From Weissella confusa (lineage in GTDB: Bacteria; Bacillota; Bacilli; Lactobacillales; Lactobacillaceae), in assembly GCF_004766315.1 (NCBI RefSeq), contig NZ_PVSN01000069.1:1-52297 (forward strand): DNA of 52,297 bases. The letters run 5' to 3'. The position numbers and the translations under genes were made by a program. Below are positions 7,385 through 16,739 of the stretch, in pieces. Position 1 is the stretch's first letter, and every line of letters begins with the position of its first letter. The notes below the pieces were generated by a model. The model did not search any database and had not been told where the DNA came from. It saw only the letters and a list, made by a program, of their open reading frames with translations.

Positions 7385-8749
7385 ATGAAATTAACCCTTA
7401 AAGAAATGGTTACGGCCCTAAACGCCAGCGTTTCAAACGATGCTGATGTCACGGTAACAAGTACAACATTCGATTCTCGCAAAGCTACTGCAGGCAGCTT
7501 GTTCATCCCCTTGGTCGCTGAGAACGACGGCCACGATTATATCGCTAGCGCCATCGCAAACGGTGCAACCGCAACTCTGTGGCAAGCAGACCACGGTAAT
7601 GTGCCAACGGATATCCCCGCAATCATTGTGCCAGATACGTTGGACGCCTTCCAAAAGCTAGCCGCTTACTACCTAAAGAAGGTCGCCCCAAAGATTGTTG
7701 CCATTTCAGGTTCAAACGGAAAGACAACAACGAAAGACTTTATCGCTGCCATTGGTGCCAGCACGTTCAAGACTGTTAAGACACCAGCAAACTTCAACAA
7801 CGAAATCGGTGTACCAACAACCATCCTTTCAATGGCTGAGGATACTGAATTGTTAGTTGTCGAATTCGGTATGGATCGTCCTGGAGATTTGACGCTTCTA
7901 TCAGAATTGGTTAACCCAGACATCGCTGTTCTAACGATGATTGGCGAAGCCCACATCGAATTCTTCAAGACTCGTGACCGAATTGCAGATGGCAAAATGG
8001 AAATTATCAACGGTTTGAAGCCTAATGGGTTGTTTGTCTACAACGGTGACGAGCCATTACTTCGTGAACGCGCCACACAACACGAAAACCTCCAAACAGC
8101 CACATTCGGACTTGCACCTGAAAATGATTTGTTCGCTTCAACCATTGAAATGAACCCGGTCGAAGCAACTTTCCAAACGAATCAAACGGATGAAACCTTC
8201 CGCATTCCACTAACCGGTCGTTACAACGTTTCGAATGCGCTAGCTACCATTTCAGTTGGTCGCGCATTGGGAATTGCATATGGCAAAATCCGTGAGGCCT
8301 TGGCTAACGCACCAATCACTGAAAACCGTACCGAATGGTTAGATGGCCAATTTGGTGGCAAGATTTTGTCTGATGTCTACAACTCAAATCCAACCGCTGC
8401 TAAGGAAGTGTTGCACTTCTTCGCCGAGGCCCCAACCCAAGGTCGTCGTATTGCCGTACTTGGTGATATGTTGGAGCTTGGCGAAGCCGGCCCAGCTTTG
8501 CACGCTAGCCTAGCTGATAGCCTTGAACCATCAGCTATCCAACGCGTTTACCTAGTTGGAGATATCATGGCCAGTCTTGAAGAGGCACTGACTGTTAACT
8601 ACCCAGCAGGGGCTGTGGTTCGTTACGCTAAAGATAACTTGCCAACGCTGATTGATGATCTGAAGTCTGAATTAACTGCCGATGATATCATCATGCTTAA
8701 GGGTTCTCACGGTATTCACCTTGAGAACGTGGTAGCCGCTTTAATTTAA
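7385..8749 (+). CDS. murF: UDP-N-acetylmuramoyl-tripeptide-D-alanyl-D-alanine ligase
   Basis: This 454-residue cytosolic Mur ligase adds D-Ala-D-Ala to UDP-MurNAc-tripeptide using ATP, completing the peptidoglycan precursor stem. The N-terminal UDP-binding domain contains STTFDSRKATAGSLFIPL. The ATP-binding loop GSNGKTTT is at 109-116, followed by ETPANFNNE-like KTPANFNNEIGVP and the central MDRPGDL region. The C-terminal domain has YNSNPTAAKEVL and LKGSHGIHLE. AAAGGACG precedes ATG 7385. It is divergent from mreB and ends at a strong terminator. Confidence 0.94.
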   Translation: MKLTLKEMVTALNASVSNDADVTVTSTTFDSRKATAGSLFIPLVAENDGHDYIASAIANGATATLWQADHGNVPTDIPAIIVPDTLDAFQKLAAYYLKKVAPKIVAISGSNGKTTTKDFIAAIGASTFKTVKTPANFNNEIGVPTTILSMAEDTELLVVEFGMDRPGDLTLLSELVNPDIAVLTMIGEAHIEFFKTRDRIADGKMEIINGLKPNGLFVYNGDEPLLRERATQHENLQTATFGLAPENDLFASTIEMNPVEATFQTNQTDETFRIPLTGRYNVSNALATISVGRALGIAYGKIREALANAPITENRTEWLDGQFGGKILSDVYNSNPTAAKEVLHFFAEAPTQGRRIAVLGDMLELGEAGPALHASLADSLEPSAIQRVYLVGDIMASLEEALTVNYPAGAVVRYAKDNLPTLIDDLKSELTADDIIMLKGSHGIHLENVVAALI

Positions 8750-8766
8750 TATCGCTTGTCATATAC

Positions 8767-8803
8767 AAAAAGGACTATCGCACCAATCGCGATAGTCCTT
8801 TTC
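8767..8803. terminator. Bidirectional terminator between murF and YhgE-type gene
   Basis: Stem AGGACTATCGC/GCGATAGTCCT with loop ACCAATC, flanked by AAAA and TTTTCTTTTT, between convergent genes. Confidence 0.9.
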
Positions 8804-8818
8804 TTTTTAACCGAATAC

Positions 8819-11545
8819 TTACTCAACTTCAGGTTGTGGTTGCAACATCACTGGGAATGAGTGCTTCATCCCCCACAACGCAACTACACCACCGACAATT
8901 CCAAAAACAACCAATGCGATTGTCGCCGCCCACACACTCATATATGGTGTGTGATTAATTAAAGCGTCATAACCTTGAGCTGCATACGTCGTCGGAAGAA
9001 ACTTAGCAATCGTTGCTAATGTCGCATTCAAGAATTCGCTCGGTACAATCTGGCCTGACAAAACAATTTGCGCCATGGCCACAATAACTGAAATCAGCAA
9101 TCCAACTGTGCCAAACAAAACATCCAACAGTAGCGTTACGAGCATGAATGCCGTCGCAACGATGAACGTAAATAAGAATGTCGCGAACAAGTTAGCATCA
9201 ATCTTGAAGATCGCGATAACCCCCGTCATCAAGACAGCTTGCAATACCGGCAAAATAAACAACGTGCGCAAACTAGCAATCGCAGATACATCAGCAGTCA
9301 TACGACGACGGCGCTCATTCATCTGAATTAACAACGCACCAATAAACAATGCAAAGGCCGATAATGCTGGGCCGAAAACTGCCTTGTAATCGGCAACTGT
9401 TAATTGACGATCAACTTGCTTTGAAGCAACTGGGCTCACAAAGTGATTGATTGTCTTCTCACCAAGATGAATTGGTTGTAGCTGCTTCACACCAGCTTGC
9501 AACGCATCGTTCAACGTCTTAGTTCCTGTCGTAGCAGTCTTAACACCATCGTTCAGTTGGTCATCCCCGGTCGCTAATTGTTGGGCACCCGTCCCAGCTG
9601 TATTCAATGCATCGAGCAACGTTGGTACCTTGCCAGCCAATGTGTTCACACCATCTGACAGTTGCCCAGCACCGCCCGCTAATTGTTGGGCACCATTTGA
9701 AAGTGCCGGTGTATTAGCCCGCAATTGATTTAGGCCATCTGACAATTGTCCAACCCCACTAACAAGGATTGGCGTCTGATTAGCCAATTGTTGATTACCA
9801 GTCGCAATTTGACCGGCACCAGTAGCGAGTTGGGCAACCGCGGCATTGGCCTGTCCCAAGCCCGTATACAATGACGGCATCTTTGCGGCCAATTGTTGTT
9901 GTCCGCCAGATAAAGTAACCAACCCAGTTTGCACTTGTATCGCACCGGCTGACAATTGTTGGGCTGACGTTGCCAATCGATTAGCTCCCGCAACAGCCCC
10001 ATCAAGTTGCGTCGCAATTTGGTCTACTTGTGTTGAGAACTTATCAATTGCTTGCAATGCGCCAGATGTGGCCAATTGACCGTTTGTTTCCATTTGTTGC
10101 AACGCTGGCAATAGTGCTGCCAACTTTGGTAACAACGGCACTAATGGTGTTAGTGCATCCCCAATTTGTTGTGCTTGTGCCCCTGCATCCGTCACGGCGC
10201 CTACTTGTTGCAACGCTGTCATGTACTTGCCTTTGAACTTAGCATTATGGCTGTCATTCAAGAACGTTTGAAATTGTGGATCCGCCATCAACTCTTTGAA
10301 AGACTCTGCCCCAGCACCAACTGTGGTCAAATCCGTTTTCAGGTTAGCCATGTTCGTCGCGATGTCGTTCTTACCAGCATCACCAAGGCTAAGCCCTTTC
10401 GTCTCTTCCGCAATTTGGCCCAAGCCGCTGTTTAATTGGTTCAAACCGGCTGTCAACTTTTGCAAGTCAGCTGCATTCGTTGCTTGCCCTTGCTTGATGG
10501 CTGTCAAACCGGCTGAAAGTTGCGTTGATAGTTGCTGTGCACCAGCTGCTAGTTGTTGATTGCCTGATGCAACTTGTGTGGCCCCAGCGGTGAGACTTTT
10601 TGCACCATCTGCCAAGGCCACAACACCATCATTGGCCGCCTTAGCCCCGGCAACAAGTGCTGGTGTATTGGAAGCCAATTGATTCAACCCCATTGCAACT
10701 TGGTTTGAACCGCCTGCCAGTTGTTGCGTCGCTGTTGGCAAAGCACCAACGCCACTACGCAATTGGTTACCACCGTCATTCAACTGCGCAATACCAGCAG
10801 AAGCTTGGTTAATACCATTTGAGAGTGTCTCAGCTCCGGTCGCCAATTGATTTGACCCGTCTTGTAATTGTGCAACACCAGCCGGTAATGCGTTTGCACC
10901 AGTTTGGATTTCTCCCAAACCACTAGCTAGTGTGTGCAAATTACGATTAACTTCACCAGACCCGGAAGCCAGTTGGCCCATGCCATCATTCAATTGCTTT
11001 GTCCCAGCAGCCGCCTTGGCGGTACCGGCTGACAATTGCTTAATCGACCCTAGCAATTCTTTGTTGTAGGTCTTTTGGATTTCGGCAGTCACTTGTGACT
11101 TCAGCTGTCCCGTAACTGTATCGGCCAAAATACCACCAATGTAATTCGTGTGCTTTGACACTTCATACTTGATGTTGGACGTCTTCGGTTGCGCACTAAG
11201 CGCCGTTAACGTGTTGGCCGAAAAGTCCTTAGGTAGCGTCACCGTCATCAATGTATCACCGTCAGCTAGCGCACGCTTAGCTTGTTGGGCAGACATAAAT
11301 TCCCAAGCAACGCTATCATTATGGCGTAGCTTATCAACAACTTGTTGCCCAACCGCCGGCTTCGCACCATTATGCTTCACCGGTTGATCCGCATTAACAA
11401 CCGTCACTTTCAATGAAGACGGTCCACCGGCTTGCGTCGCATCCAACAGTTGGAACAAACCAAAAGCAACACCAACTGGCACAACGACTGCCAACCCAGC
11501 AATCGTCATGTAGCGTGTCTTGCTACTCATCTTATCGAATAACAT
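8819..11545 (-). CDS. YhgE/Pip family membrane protein with long coiled-coil repeats
   Basis: This 908-residue protein has one N-terminal membrane helix (about 15-38), a very long extracytoplasmic region and a C-terminal block of about five membrane helices (about 725-895). This is the layout of the YhgE/phage infection protein (Pip) family, whose C-terminus resembles ABC-2 permeases. The middle is built from many degenerate units such as QLADG..L..G and QLATGA, which predict long alternating helices. The open frame starts earlier, but ATG 11545 follows AGGAGGAG and is preferred. It is monocistronic. Its function in this organism is unknown; the relatives include phage receptors and proteins linked to export. 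Confidence 0.85.
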   Translation of the reverse strand: MLFDKMSSKTRYMTIAGLAVVVPVGVAFGLFQLLDATQAGGPSSLKVTVVNADQPVKHNGAKPAVGQQVVDKLRHNDSVAWEFMSAQQAKRALADGDTLMTVTLPKDFSANTLTALSAQPKTSNIKYEVSKHTNYIGGILADTVTGQLKSQVTAEIQKTYNKELLGSIKQLSAGTAKAAAGTKQLNDGMGQLASGSGEVNRNLHTLASGLGEIQTGANALPAGVAQLQDGSNQLATGAETLSNGINQASAGIAQLNDGGNQLRSGVGALPTATQQLAGGSNQVAMGLNQLASNTPALVAGAKAANDGVVALADGAKSLTAGATQVASGNQQLAAGAQQLSTQLSAGLTAIKQGQATNAADLQKLTAGLNQLNSGLGQIAEETKGLSLGDAGKNDIATNMANLKTDLTTVGAGAESFKELMADPQFQTFLNDSHNAKFKGKYMTALQQVGAVTDAGAQAQQIGDALTPLVPLLPKLAALLPALQQMETNGQLATSGALQAIDKFSTQVDQIATQLDGAVAGANRLATSAQQLSAGAIQVQTGLVTLSGGQQQLAAKMPSLYTGLGQANAAVAQLATGAGQIATGNQQLANQTPILVSGVGQLSDGLNQLRANTPALSNGAQQLAGGAGQLSDGVNTLAGKVPTLLDALNTAGTGAQQLATGDDQLNDGVKTATTGTKTLNDALQAGVKQLQPIHLGEKTINHFVSPVASKQVDRQLTVADYKAVFGPALSAFALFIGALLIQMNERRRRMTADVSAIASLRTLFILPVLQAVLMTGVIAIFKIDANLFATFLFTFIVATAFMLVTLLLDVLFGTVGLLISVIVAMAQIVLSGQIVPSEFLNATLATIAKFLPTTYAAQGYDALINHTPYMSVWAATIALVVFGIVGGVVALWGMKHSFPVMLQPQPEVE

Positions 11546-11605
11546 TACCGTTATTCTCCTCCTAAACTCGAAACACCCAATGGCCCTTATCATCGGGCAA
11601 AATTA

Positions 11606-11663
11606 GTTAACAGTAGTTAATAATTGCATAGTGTTAACAAATAAGTAAGGACGTTAACAAATG
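11606..11663. promoter_or_regulatory. GTTAAC repeats upstream of YhgE-type gene
   Basis: Three GTTAAC palindromes occur at 11606, 11633 and 11653; the last two extend to GTTAACAAAT and are exactly 20 bases apart. They lie 60-120 bases upstream of the start codon, where a regulator would bind. The same 11-mer GTTAACAAATG recurs upstream of the BMP gene at 15621-16697. Binding is inferred only. Confidence 0.35.
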
Positions 11664-11703
11664 AACACTATAGCATGCTTTGTTCAACTTGGGAATAGTA
11701 AGC

Positions 11704-11743
11704 AAAAAATAAGCGTCCGAACTTTACCGTTCGGACGCTTATT
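11704..11743 (-). terminator. Terminator of the nucleoside-type ABC operon
   Basis: A 15-bp stem AATAAGCGTCCGAAC/GTTCGGACGCTTATT with loop TTTACC is followed by TTTTTT on the minus strand, 17 bases after the stop codon. Confidence 0.9.
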
Positions 11744-11759
11744 GTCATTAACAATAATA

Positions 11760-12716
11760 TTAAACTGACTTGATGTAGTTCACACCATCAGCGGCTGGTG
11801 CCTTTGACTTAGCAAAGAACACAACCAAGATTAGCACCGTAAAGACGTAAGGTGCGACTTGTAGGTAAACTGATGGCACTTGGTTCAAAACTGGCAATTG
11901 TGCCCCAACGATGGCCATTGATTGTGAGAAACCAAAGAACAACGCTGCTGCCATGGCACCAACTGGATTCCAACGACCGAAGATCATTGCGGCCATTGAC
12001 ATGAATCCTTGTCCAACAATCGTTGATGCTGAGAAGTTACCGGCGATTGATTGTGCGAACAACGCACCACCAATTCCACCAAGCACACCAGAAATCAAAA
12101 CACCCGTGTAACGTAGGGCGTAAACATTCAATCCCAACGTATCAGCGGCTTGTGGGTTTTCACCAACAGAACGCAAACGCAATCCGAAGCGTGTCTTGAA
12201 CAAAACCCATGATGCAACAAAGGCGATAATGATTGCGACCCACGCCGTTGAAGACGTCTTCGTAAAGAAGATTGTTCCAATAACTGGAATCTTTGACAAC
12301 ACTGGTACGTTCCAGTAACCAAAGTTTTCAGCAATCATTGACGTTTGACCCTTACCGTACATCAACTTAATCAAGTAAACACCCAAAGCTGGCGCCATCA
12401 AGTTCATAACCGTACCTGACACAATGTGATCGGCACGCAACGTCACAGTCGCCACAGCGTGCAACAATGAGAAAATCAACCCAATGACCGCTCCGGCTAA
12501 CAAACCAAGCCATGGTGTAAAACCACCAAATTGACCAGCGAACGTCAAGTTAAAGACAACACCGGCGAAGGCTCCCATAATCATGGTTCCTTCCAATCCA
12601 ACGTTAACAACACCGGCACGTTCTGAGAACGTACCACCCAATGCAGTGAAAATCAAAGGCGCTGAGTAAACCAACGTACTTGAAATCACCAATTGCAAGA
12701 TCGTTTCCAAACTCAT
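11760..12716 (-). CDS. nupQ: ABC transporter permease, nucleoside type (NupQ-like)
   Basis: This 318-residue polytopic membrane protein has eight or more hydrophobic helices and belongs to the branched-chain-amino-acid/BmpC-like permease family (YufQ/NupQ of Bacillus, guanosine uptake). Typical segments are FSERAGVVNVGLEGTMIMGA and VGENPQAADTLGLNV in the ATPase-contact region. It is the last gene of a three-gene unit: its start lies 2 bases after the stop of the other permease and the strong terminator follows it. It forms the channel with the upstream permease and is driven by the ATPase at 13848. Substrate type is inferred from family and from the BMP binding protein upstream. Confidence 0.88.
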   Translation of the reverse strand: MSLETILQLVISSTLVYSAPLIFTALGGTFSERAGVVNVGLEGTMIMGAFAGVVFNLTFAGQFGGFTPWLGLLAGAVIGLIFSLLHAVATVTLRADHIVSGTVMNLMAPALGVYLIKLMYGKGQTSMIAENFGYWNVPVLSKIPVIGTIFFTKTSSTAWVAIIIAFVASWVLFKTRFGLRLRSVGENPQAADTLGLNVYALRYTGVLISGVLGGIGGALFAQSIAGNFSASTIVGQGFMSMAAMIFGRWNPVGAMAAALFFGFSQSMAIVGAQLPVLNQVPSVYLQVAPYVFTVLILVVFFAKSKAPAADGVNYIKSV

Positions 12717-12718
12717 GA

Positions 12719-13843
12719 TTACTCTGCCTCCTCTACTTTCTTCTCAGGTTCCTTAGGTCCCTTCATCTTCTTGGCTTTTTGCTTCGCATCGTCTTCGTCA
12801 ATCTTAACCAAGATCAAACGAATCAAGTAGTTAGCACCAATAAAGAAGATAATTGAAGCCGTTACAACAGAAACCAATTCAGTTGGCACACCTGAGGCCA
12901 AAGGCATTCCCAAACCACCAACTGACAAAATTGAGAACAACAAAGCGGCAAAGAAGATTCCAAGGAATGATCCTGATGCCAGCAAAGCAACGGCCATACC
13001 ATCGTAACCAACTTGTGGTGCAGCTGTTTGAGAGAAGATGTTTAGGTACGTTCCCAAACCTTCTGTTGCACCAGCCAAACCAGCCAACAAACCTGAAATC
13101 GTCATGGCCGTAACAGCCGTACGCTTTGCTGACATACCAGCATAACGGGCTGCGTCTGGGTTCAACCCAACCGCACGAATTTCAAAACCAAGCGTTGTGC
13201 GCTTCATGATAAACCAAACGGCTACCAACGCAACAACGGCGATGATAAATCCAATGTTCAAACGTGAACCACCTGTCAAGTTTGACAAGAAGTCCCAGCG
13301 CAATGAATCGCTGGCGTGCAACGTGTTCGTCATATCAGTTGTCGCCATCAACTTCTTTGGCAAGCCTTGCACAAAGGCATTTCCACCATACAAAGCGATG
13401 TAGTTCAACATGATTGTCGTGATAACTTCTGACGCACCGAATTGGGCACGCAACCAACCAGGCAAAGCACCCATCAACGCACCCGCAAGTGCTCCGATGA
13501 TAACAGCCAATGGAATTGACAACCATGGCGTCATTGATTGGTTAACCAAGACAAACCACGTTGACGCAATCCATCCAACCCAAACTTGACCAGCAAGTCC
13601 GATGTTGAAGAAGCCAGCTGATTGGGCAACCAAGAATCCAGCAGCCGTCAAAATCAACGGCGTCATTGAACGAAGAACTTCACCAATGTTCAATGATGAG
13701 CCCAATGCTGATTGCACCAAGCTAATGTAACCAGTAACAGGGTTAAATCCTGATACCAACATGATGATCGCACCGACCATCAATCCAAAGAAGACAGCCA
13801 AGCCTGCTACGAGACCTGTGCCGTATGAATTAATCTTATTCAC
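12719..13843 (-). CDS. nupP: ABC transporter permease, nucleoside type (NupP-like)
   Basis: This 374-residue membrane protein has about nine hydrophobic helices and a charged, lysine/glutamate-rich C-terminal tail (DEDDAKQKAKKMKGP and beyond) on the cytoplasmic side. The segment GFFNIGLAGQVWVGWIAS and the ATPase-contact loop AVGLNPDAARYAGMS match the YufP/NupP branch of this permease family. It lies between the ATPase gene (4 bases upstream) and the second permease (2 bases downstream), so translation is likely coupled. Together they should form an uptake system for nucleosides. Confidence 0.88.
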   Translation of the reverse strand: MNKINSYGTGLVAGLAVFFGLMVGAIIMLVSGFNPVTGYISLVQSALGSSLNIGEVLRSMTPLILTAAGFLVAQSAGFFNIGLAGQVWVGWIASTWFVLVNQSMTPWLSIPLAVIIGALAGALMGALPGWLRAQFGASEVITTIMLNYIALYGGNAFVQGLPKKLMATTDMTNTLHASDSLRWDFLSNLTGGSRLNIGFIIAVVALVAVWFIMKRTTLGFEIRAVGLNPDAARYAGMSAKRTAVTAMTISGLLAGLAGATEGLGTYLNIFSQTAAPQVGYDGMAVALLASGSFLGIFFAALLFSILSVGGLGMPLASGVPTELVSVVTASIIFFIGANYLIRLILVKIDEDDAKQKAKKMKGPKEPEKKVEEAE

Positions 13844-13847
13844 CAGT

Positions 13848-15398
13848 CTACTCCCCCGCTAATTGCGCACGCGCTTCTGCCAATGACATACCGGCCATCA
13901 ACAAACCAAGCTCGTTCTTTGACGTCTCGTTTGCATTAACGACACCAGTAATCTCACCGTGTGAGATAACGGCAATACGGTCAGCGACGTTCAAAATTTC
14001 ATCCAATTCGAAACTTACCAACATAACAGCCTTGCCTTCGTCACGTTGATTAATCAATTGTTGGTGAATGTATTCAATTGCACCAACGTCCAATCCACGC
14101 GTTGGTTGTGCGGCAATCACAAAGTCGGCATCTCGGTCCAACTCACGGGCAATAATCGCCTTTTGTTGGTTACCACCAGACAAAGCACTTGCCGGTACCA
14201 ATTCGTTAACTGTACGAACGTCGAACTTCTCAATCAATTCACGGGCATGTGAGTTAATTTGCTCGTAGTCCAATACGCCAGCCTTTGACATTGGGGCCTT
14301 GTAGTAAGTTTGCAAAGCAATATTCTCGGCCAACGTCATATCCAATTCCAAACCAAAGCGGTGACGGTCTTCAGGAATGTGACCAACACCTGATTCAGTA
14401 ATTTGACGTGGCTTCTTGTTCGTGATGTCCTTGCCCTTCAACGTGACCTTACCTGATGCAGTTGGCATCAAACCAGTCAATGCTGAGATGAATTCCGATT
14501 GACCATTACCGTCGATTCCGGCAATACCCACGACTTCACCAGCACGGAAATCAAGGCTCAAGTTCTTCACAACCTCAACACCGCGAGCGTCCTTAACCGT
14601 CAAATCCGACACAGACAAAACTGTGTCAGTTGGGTGAGCAGGCTCCTTTTCGGTAGAGAATAGTGAAACTGAACGACCAACCATGATGTCAGCCAATTCT
14701 TGTGATGACACACCCGCAACTGGGAATGAATCAATTGATTGTCCGCGACGGATAACCGTCACTTGATCAGCAACTGCCTTGATTTCGTCAAGCTTGTGCG
14801 TAATCAAGATGACTGACTTACCTTCTGCAGCCAAGCCCTTCAAAATCGTCATCAATTCGTCGATTTCTTGTGGCGTCAATACGGCCGTTGGCTCGTCGAA
14901 AATCAAGATGTCAGCACCACGGTACAACGTCTTCAAAATTTCTACACGTTGTTGCATACCAACTGAGATGTCTCCAGCCAATGCACTTGGATCAACATCC
15001 AAACCATATTGTTCTGACAACTTCTTGATATCAGCTGCTGCCGTCTTCGTATCCAACTTCACCCCATTAACAGGCTCTGAACCCAAGATGATGTTTTCTG
15101 TAACTGTAAATGCATCAATCAACATAAAGTGTTGGTGCACCATTCCGATACCCAACTCTGCAGCCTTTGATGGGCTATCAACAATTACCTTTTCACCGTT
15201 GATCAAGATATCTCCAGCTGTTGGTTGCAACAAGCCAGACAATTGATTCATCAACGTTGATTTTCCGGCACCGTTTTCTCCCAACAACGCGTGAATTTGC
15301 CCGCGCTTGACTTGCAAATTAATATGGTCGTTCGCACGGAACTCCCCAAATTGCTTCACAATGTCGCGCATTTCAAGCACAATTGGCTCTTCTGCCAT
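13848..15398 (-). CDS. nupO: ABC transporter ATP-binding protein with two ATPase domains (NupO-like)
   Basis: This 516-residue protein has two ABC domains. The first has Walker A GENGAGKST, signature ISVGMQQRVE and ILIFDEPTAVLTPQE. The second has the degenerate Walker A GIDGNGQSE and signature LSGGNQQKAI, normal for this sugar/nucleoside-type family (YufO/NupO). It energises the two permeases downstream. Two start codons are possible; the second ATG (15398) has GGGAG 8 bases upstream, the first only 2, so the shorter form is chosen. It is separated from the upstream BMP gene by a terminator, which may allow higher expression of the binding protein than of the membrane part. Confidence 0.9.
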   Translation of the reverse strand: MAEEPIVLEMRDIVKQFGEFRANDHINLQVKRGQIHALLGENGAGKSTLMNQLSGLLQPTAGDILINGEKVIVDSPSKAAELGIGMVHQHFMLIDAFTVTENIILGSEPVNGVKLDTKTAAADIKKLSEQYGLDVDPSALAGDISVGMQQRVEILKTLYRGADILIFDEPTAVLTPQEIDELMTILKGLAAEGKSVILITHKLDEIKAVADQVTVIRRGQSIDSFPVAGVSSQELADIMVGRSVSLFSTEKEPAHPTDTVLSVSDLTVKDARGVEVVKNLSLDFRAGEVVGIAGIDGNGQSEFISALTGLMPTASGKVTLKGKDITNKKPRQITESGVGHIPEDRHRFGLELDMTLAENIALQTYYKAPMSKAGVLDYEQINSHARELIEKFDVRTVNELVPASALSGGNQQKAIIARELDRDADFVIAAQPTRGLDVGAIEYIHQQLINQRDEGKAVMLVSFELDEILNVADRIAVISHGEITGVVNANETSKNELGLLMAGMSLAEARAQLAGE

Positions 15399-15426
15399 AG
15401 TCATTTCTCCCTAGAAGCTTTCTTCA

Positions 15427-15451
15427 TTCACAAAGGTTTCTTATTTGTGAA
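15427..15451. promoter_or_regulatory. Inverted repeat in the ABC operon leader
   Basis: A perfect 8-bp inverted repeat TTCACAAA/TTTGTGAA with a 9-bp spacer lies 29 bases upstream of the ATPase start codon. It could be an operator or an mRNA hairpin. No regulator can be assigned. Confidence 0.35.
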
Positions 15452-15563
15452 ACAATATGTTTATTTTACCTATTTTTTACTAAATTATCCACTATTTGAG
15501 AGGCTATTATTCGTCTATTAACATGCCTGTAATACTATTTCGAGATAAGTTAATGGTTGTAAA

Positions 15564-15601
15564 AAGAAAAACAGGAACTTTCTTTCGAAAGTTCCTGTTT
15601 T
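15564..15601 (-). terminator. Terminator between BMP gene and ABC operon
   Basis: Stem AAAACAGGAACTTT/AAAGTTCCTGTTTT with a 6-base loop, followed by TTTTTCTTTTT on the minus strand, 20 bases after the BMP stop codon. Confidence 0.85.
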
Positions 15602-15620
15602 AGTTCGTTTTTTAAAAGTT

Positions 15621-16697
15621 TTACTTCATTGTGCTTGGTACAGTAACTTCGCCTGACTTGATAGCTTCTTCAGCCTTCTCGACAGCTGCCTTTTCTTCGG
15701 CATCCAAGTTCTTCTTAGTGATAGCAACACCACCATCCTTCAAACCGTAAACCACCGTCTTACCACCAGGGAATTCACCCTTCATTGATTGGTTAGCAAC
15801 CTTAACGATTGAGCTAGCGATTTCCTTGATAGCTGACGTCAACGTGAAGTTGTCTGACTTGCCATCCTTAGTCTTGTAGTTACCTTGGTCGTTTTGGTCC
15901 ATGTCAACACCGATAACCCAAGCCTTATCCTTTGATCCAAAGTCTAGGTCCGTGTTGATGTCCTTAGCAGCCGTGAACACAGCGTTTCCGGCAGGTCCAG
16001 CAGCTTGGAAGATAACGTGTGCACCTGACGTGTAGATAGCGCTGGCAATCGTCTTAGCCTTTGCCGTATCCGTAAATGACTCAACGAATTGTGCATCAAC
16101 CGTCATGTTAGGATCAACTGACTTAACACCCGCAATGTATCCAGCTTCAAATGATTGGATAACAACTGAGTTCATACCACCGATGAAACCAACCTTTGAG
16201 TCACCCAACTCCTTAGCCTTCGTTGCTGCGGCAACACCAGCCAAGTATGATGCTTCTTGTTGCTTGTAAGTCAATGACGCAACGTTCTTGTATTGCTTCT
16301 TAGCAACATCATCAATCAAAACGTAGTCCGTCTTTGGGTTTTGCTTAGCTGATGCAACCAACGCGTCGTTTGTTGCGTAACCAACACCGATCAACATGTT
16401 GTATCCAGCTGATACACCTTGTTGGAAGTTCGTTGCGAAGTCAGCGTTAGTCTTTGAAGCAAAGTAGTCGTAACCGTTCTTACCCTTTTGAAGGTTGTGT
16501 GACTTACCCCACTCGCTAACACCGTTCCAAGCAGACTCGTTAAATGACTTATCGTCAACACCACCAACGTCAGTCACCATTGCGACTGAAAAGTTCTTCT
16601 TTGAATCTGAATTGTTATTGTTCATTGCTGCGATACCAACACCGGCTGCAACGACAACCACAACACCACCGATAATCAAGTTACGACGTGAAACCAT
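15621..16697 (-). CDS. BMP-family nucleoside-binding protein 1, membrane-anchored
   Basis: This 358-residue protein belongs to the BMP/Med family of substrate-binding proteins (PnrA/NupN-like, nucleoside binding). The conserved core starts VAMVTDVGGVDDKSFNESAW (about residue 38) and includes FEAGYIAGV, FQAAGPAGNAVF and VIGVDMDQ. The N-terminus MVSRRNLIIGGVVVVVAAG is a hydrophobic anchor, but there is no lipobox cysteine and no cysteine at all in the protein. GGAGG precedes ATG 16697. It lies directly upstream of the nucO-P-Q type ABC genes, from which it is separated by a terminator, and is probably their main binding protein. Confidence 0.9.
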   Translation of the reverse strand: MVSRRNLIIGGVVVVVAAGVGIAAMNNNNSDSKKNFSVAMVTDVGGVDDKSFNESAWNGVSEWGKSHNLQKGKNGYDYFASKTNADFATNFQQGVSAGYNMLIGVGYATNDALVASAKQNPKTDYVLIDDVAKKQYKNVASLTYKQQEASYLAGVAAATKAKELGDSKVGFIGGMNSVVIQSFEAGYIAGVKSVDPNMTVDAQFVESFTDTAKAKTIASAIYTSGAHVIFQAAGPAGNAVFTAAKDINTDLDFGSKDKAWVIGVDMDQNDQGNYKTKDGKSDNFTLTSAIKEIASSIVKVANQSMKGEFPGGKTVVYGLKDGGVAITKKNLDAEEKAAVEKAEEAIKSGEVTVPSTMK

Positions 16698-16739
16698 GTC
16701 TCATTTCCTCCAAAAGTACGATTTGTACTGTTCCTAGTA

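Noticed and set aside
9500-11050. Apparent DNA repeats and many cross-frame reading frames inside the YhgE-type gene
   Set aside because: They come from the repeated amino-acid units of the coiled coil; there is no CRISPR-like spacing and no independent start signals.
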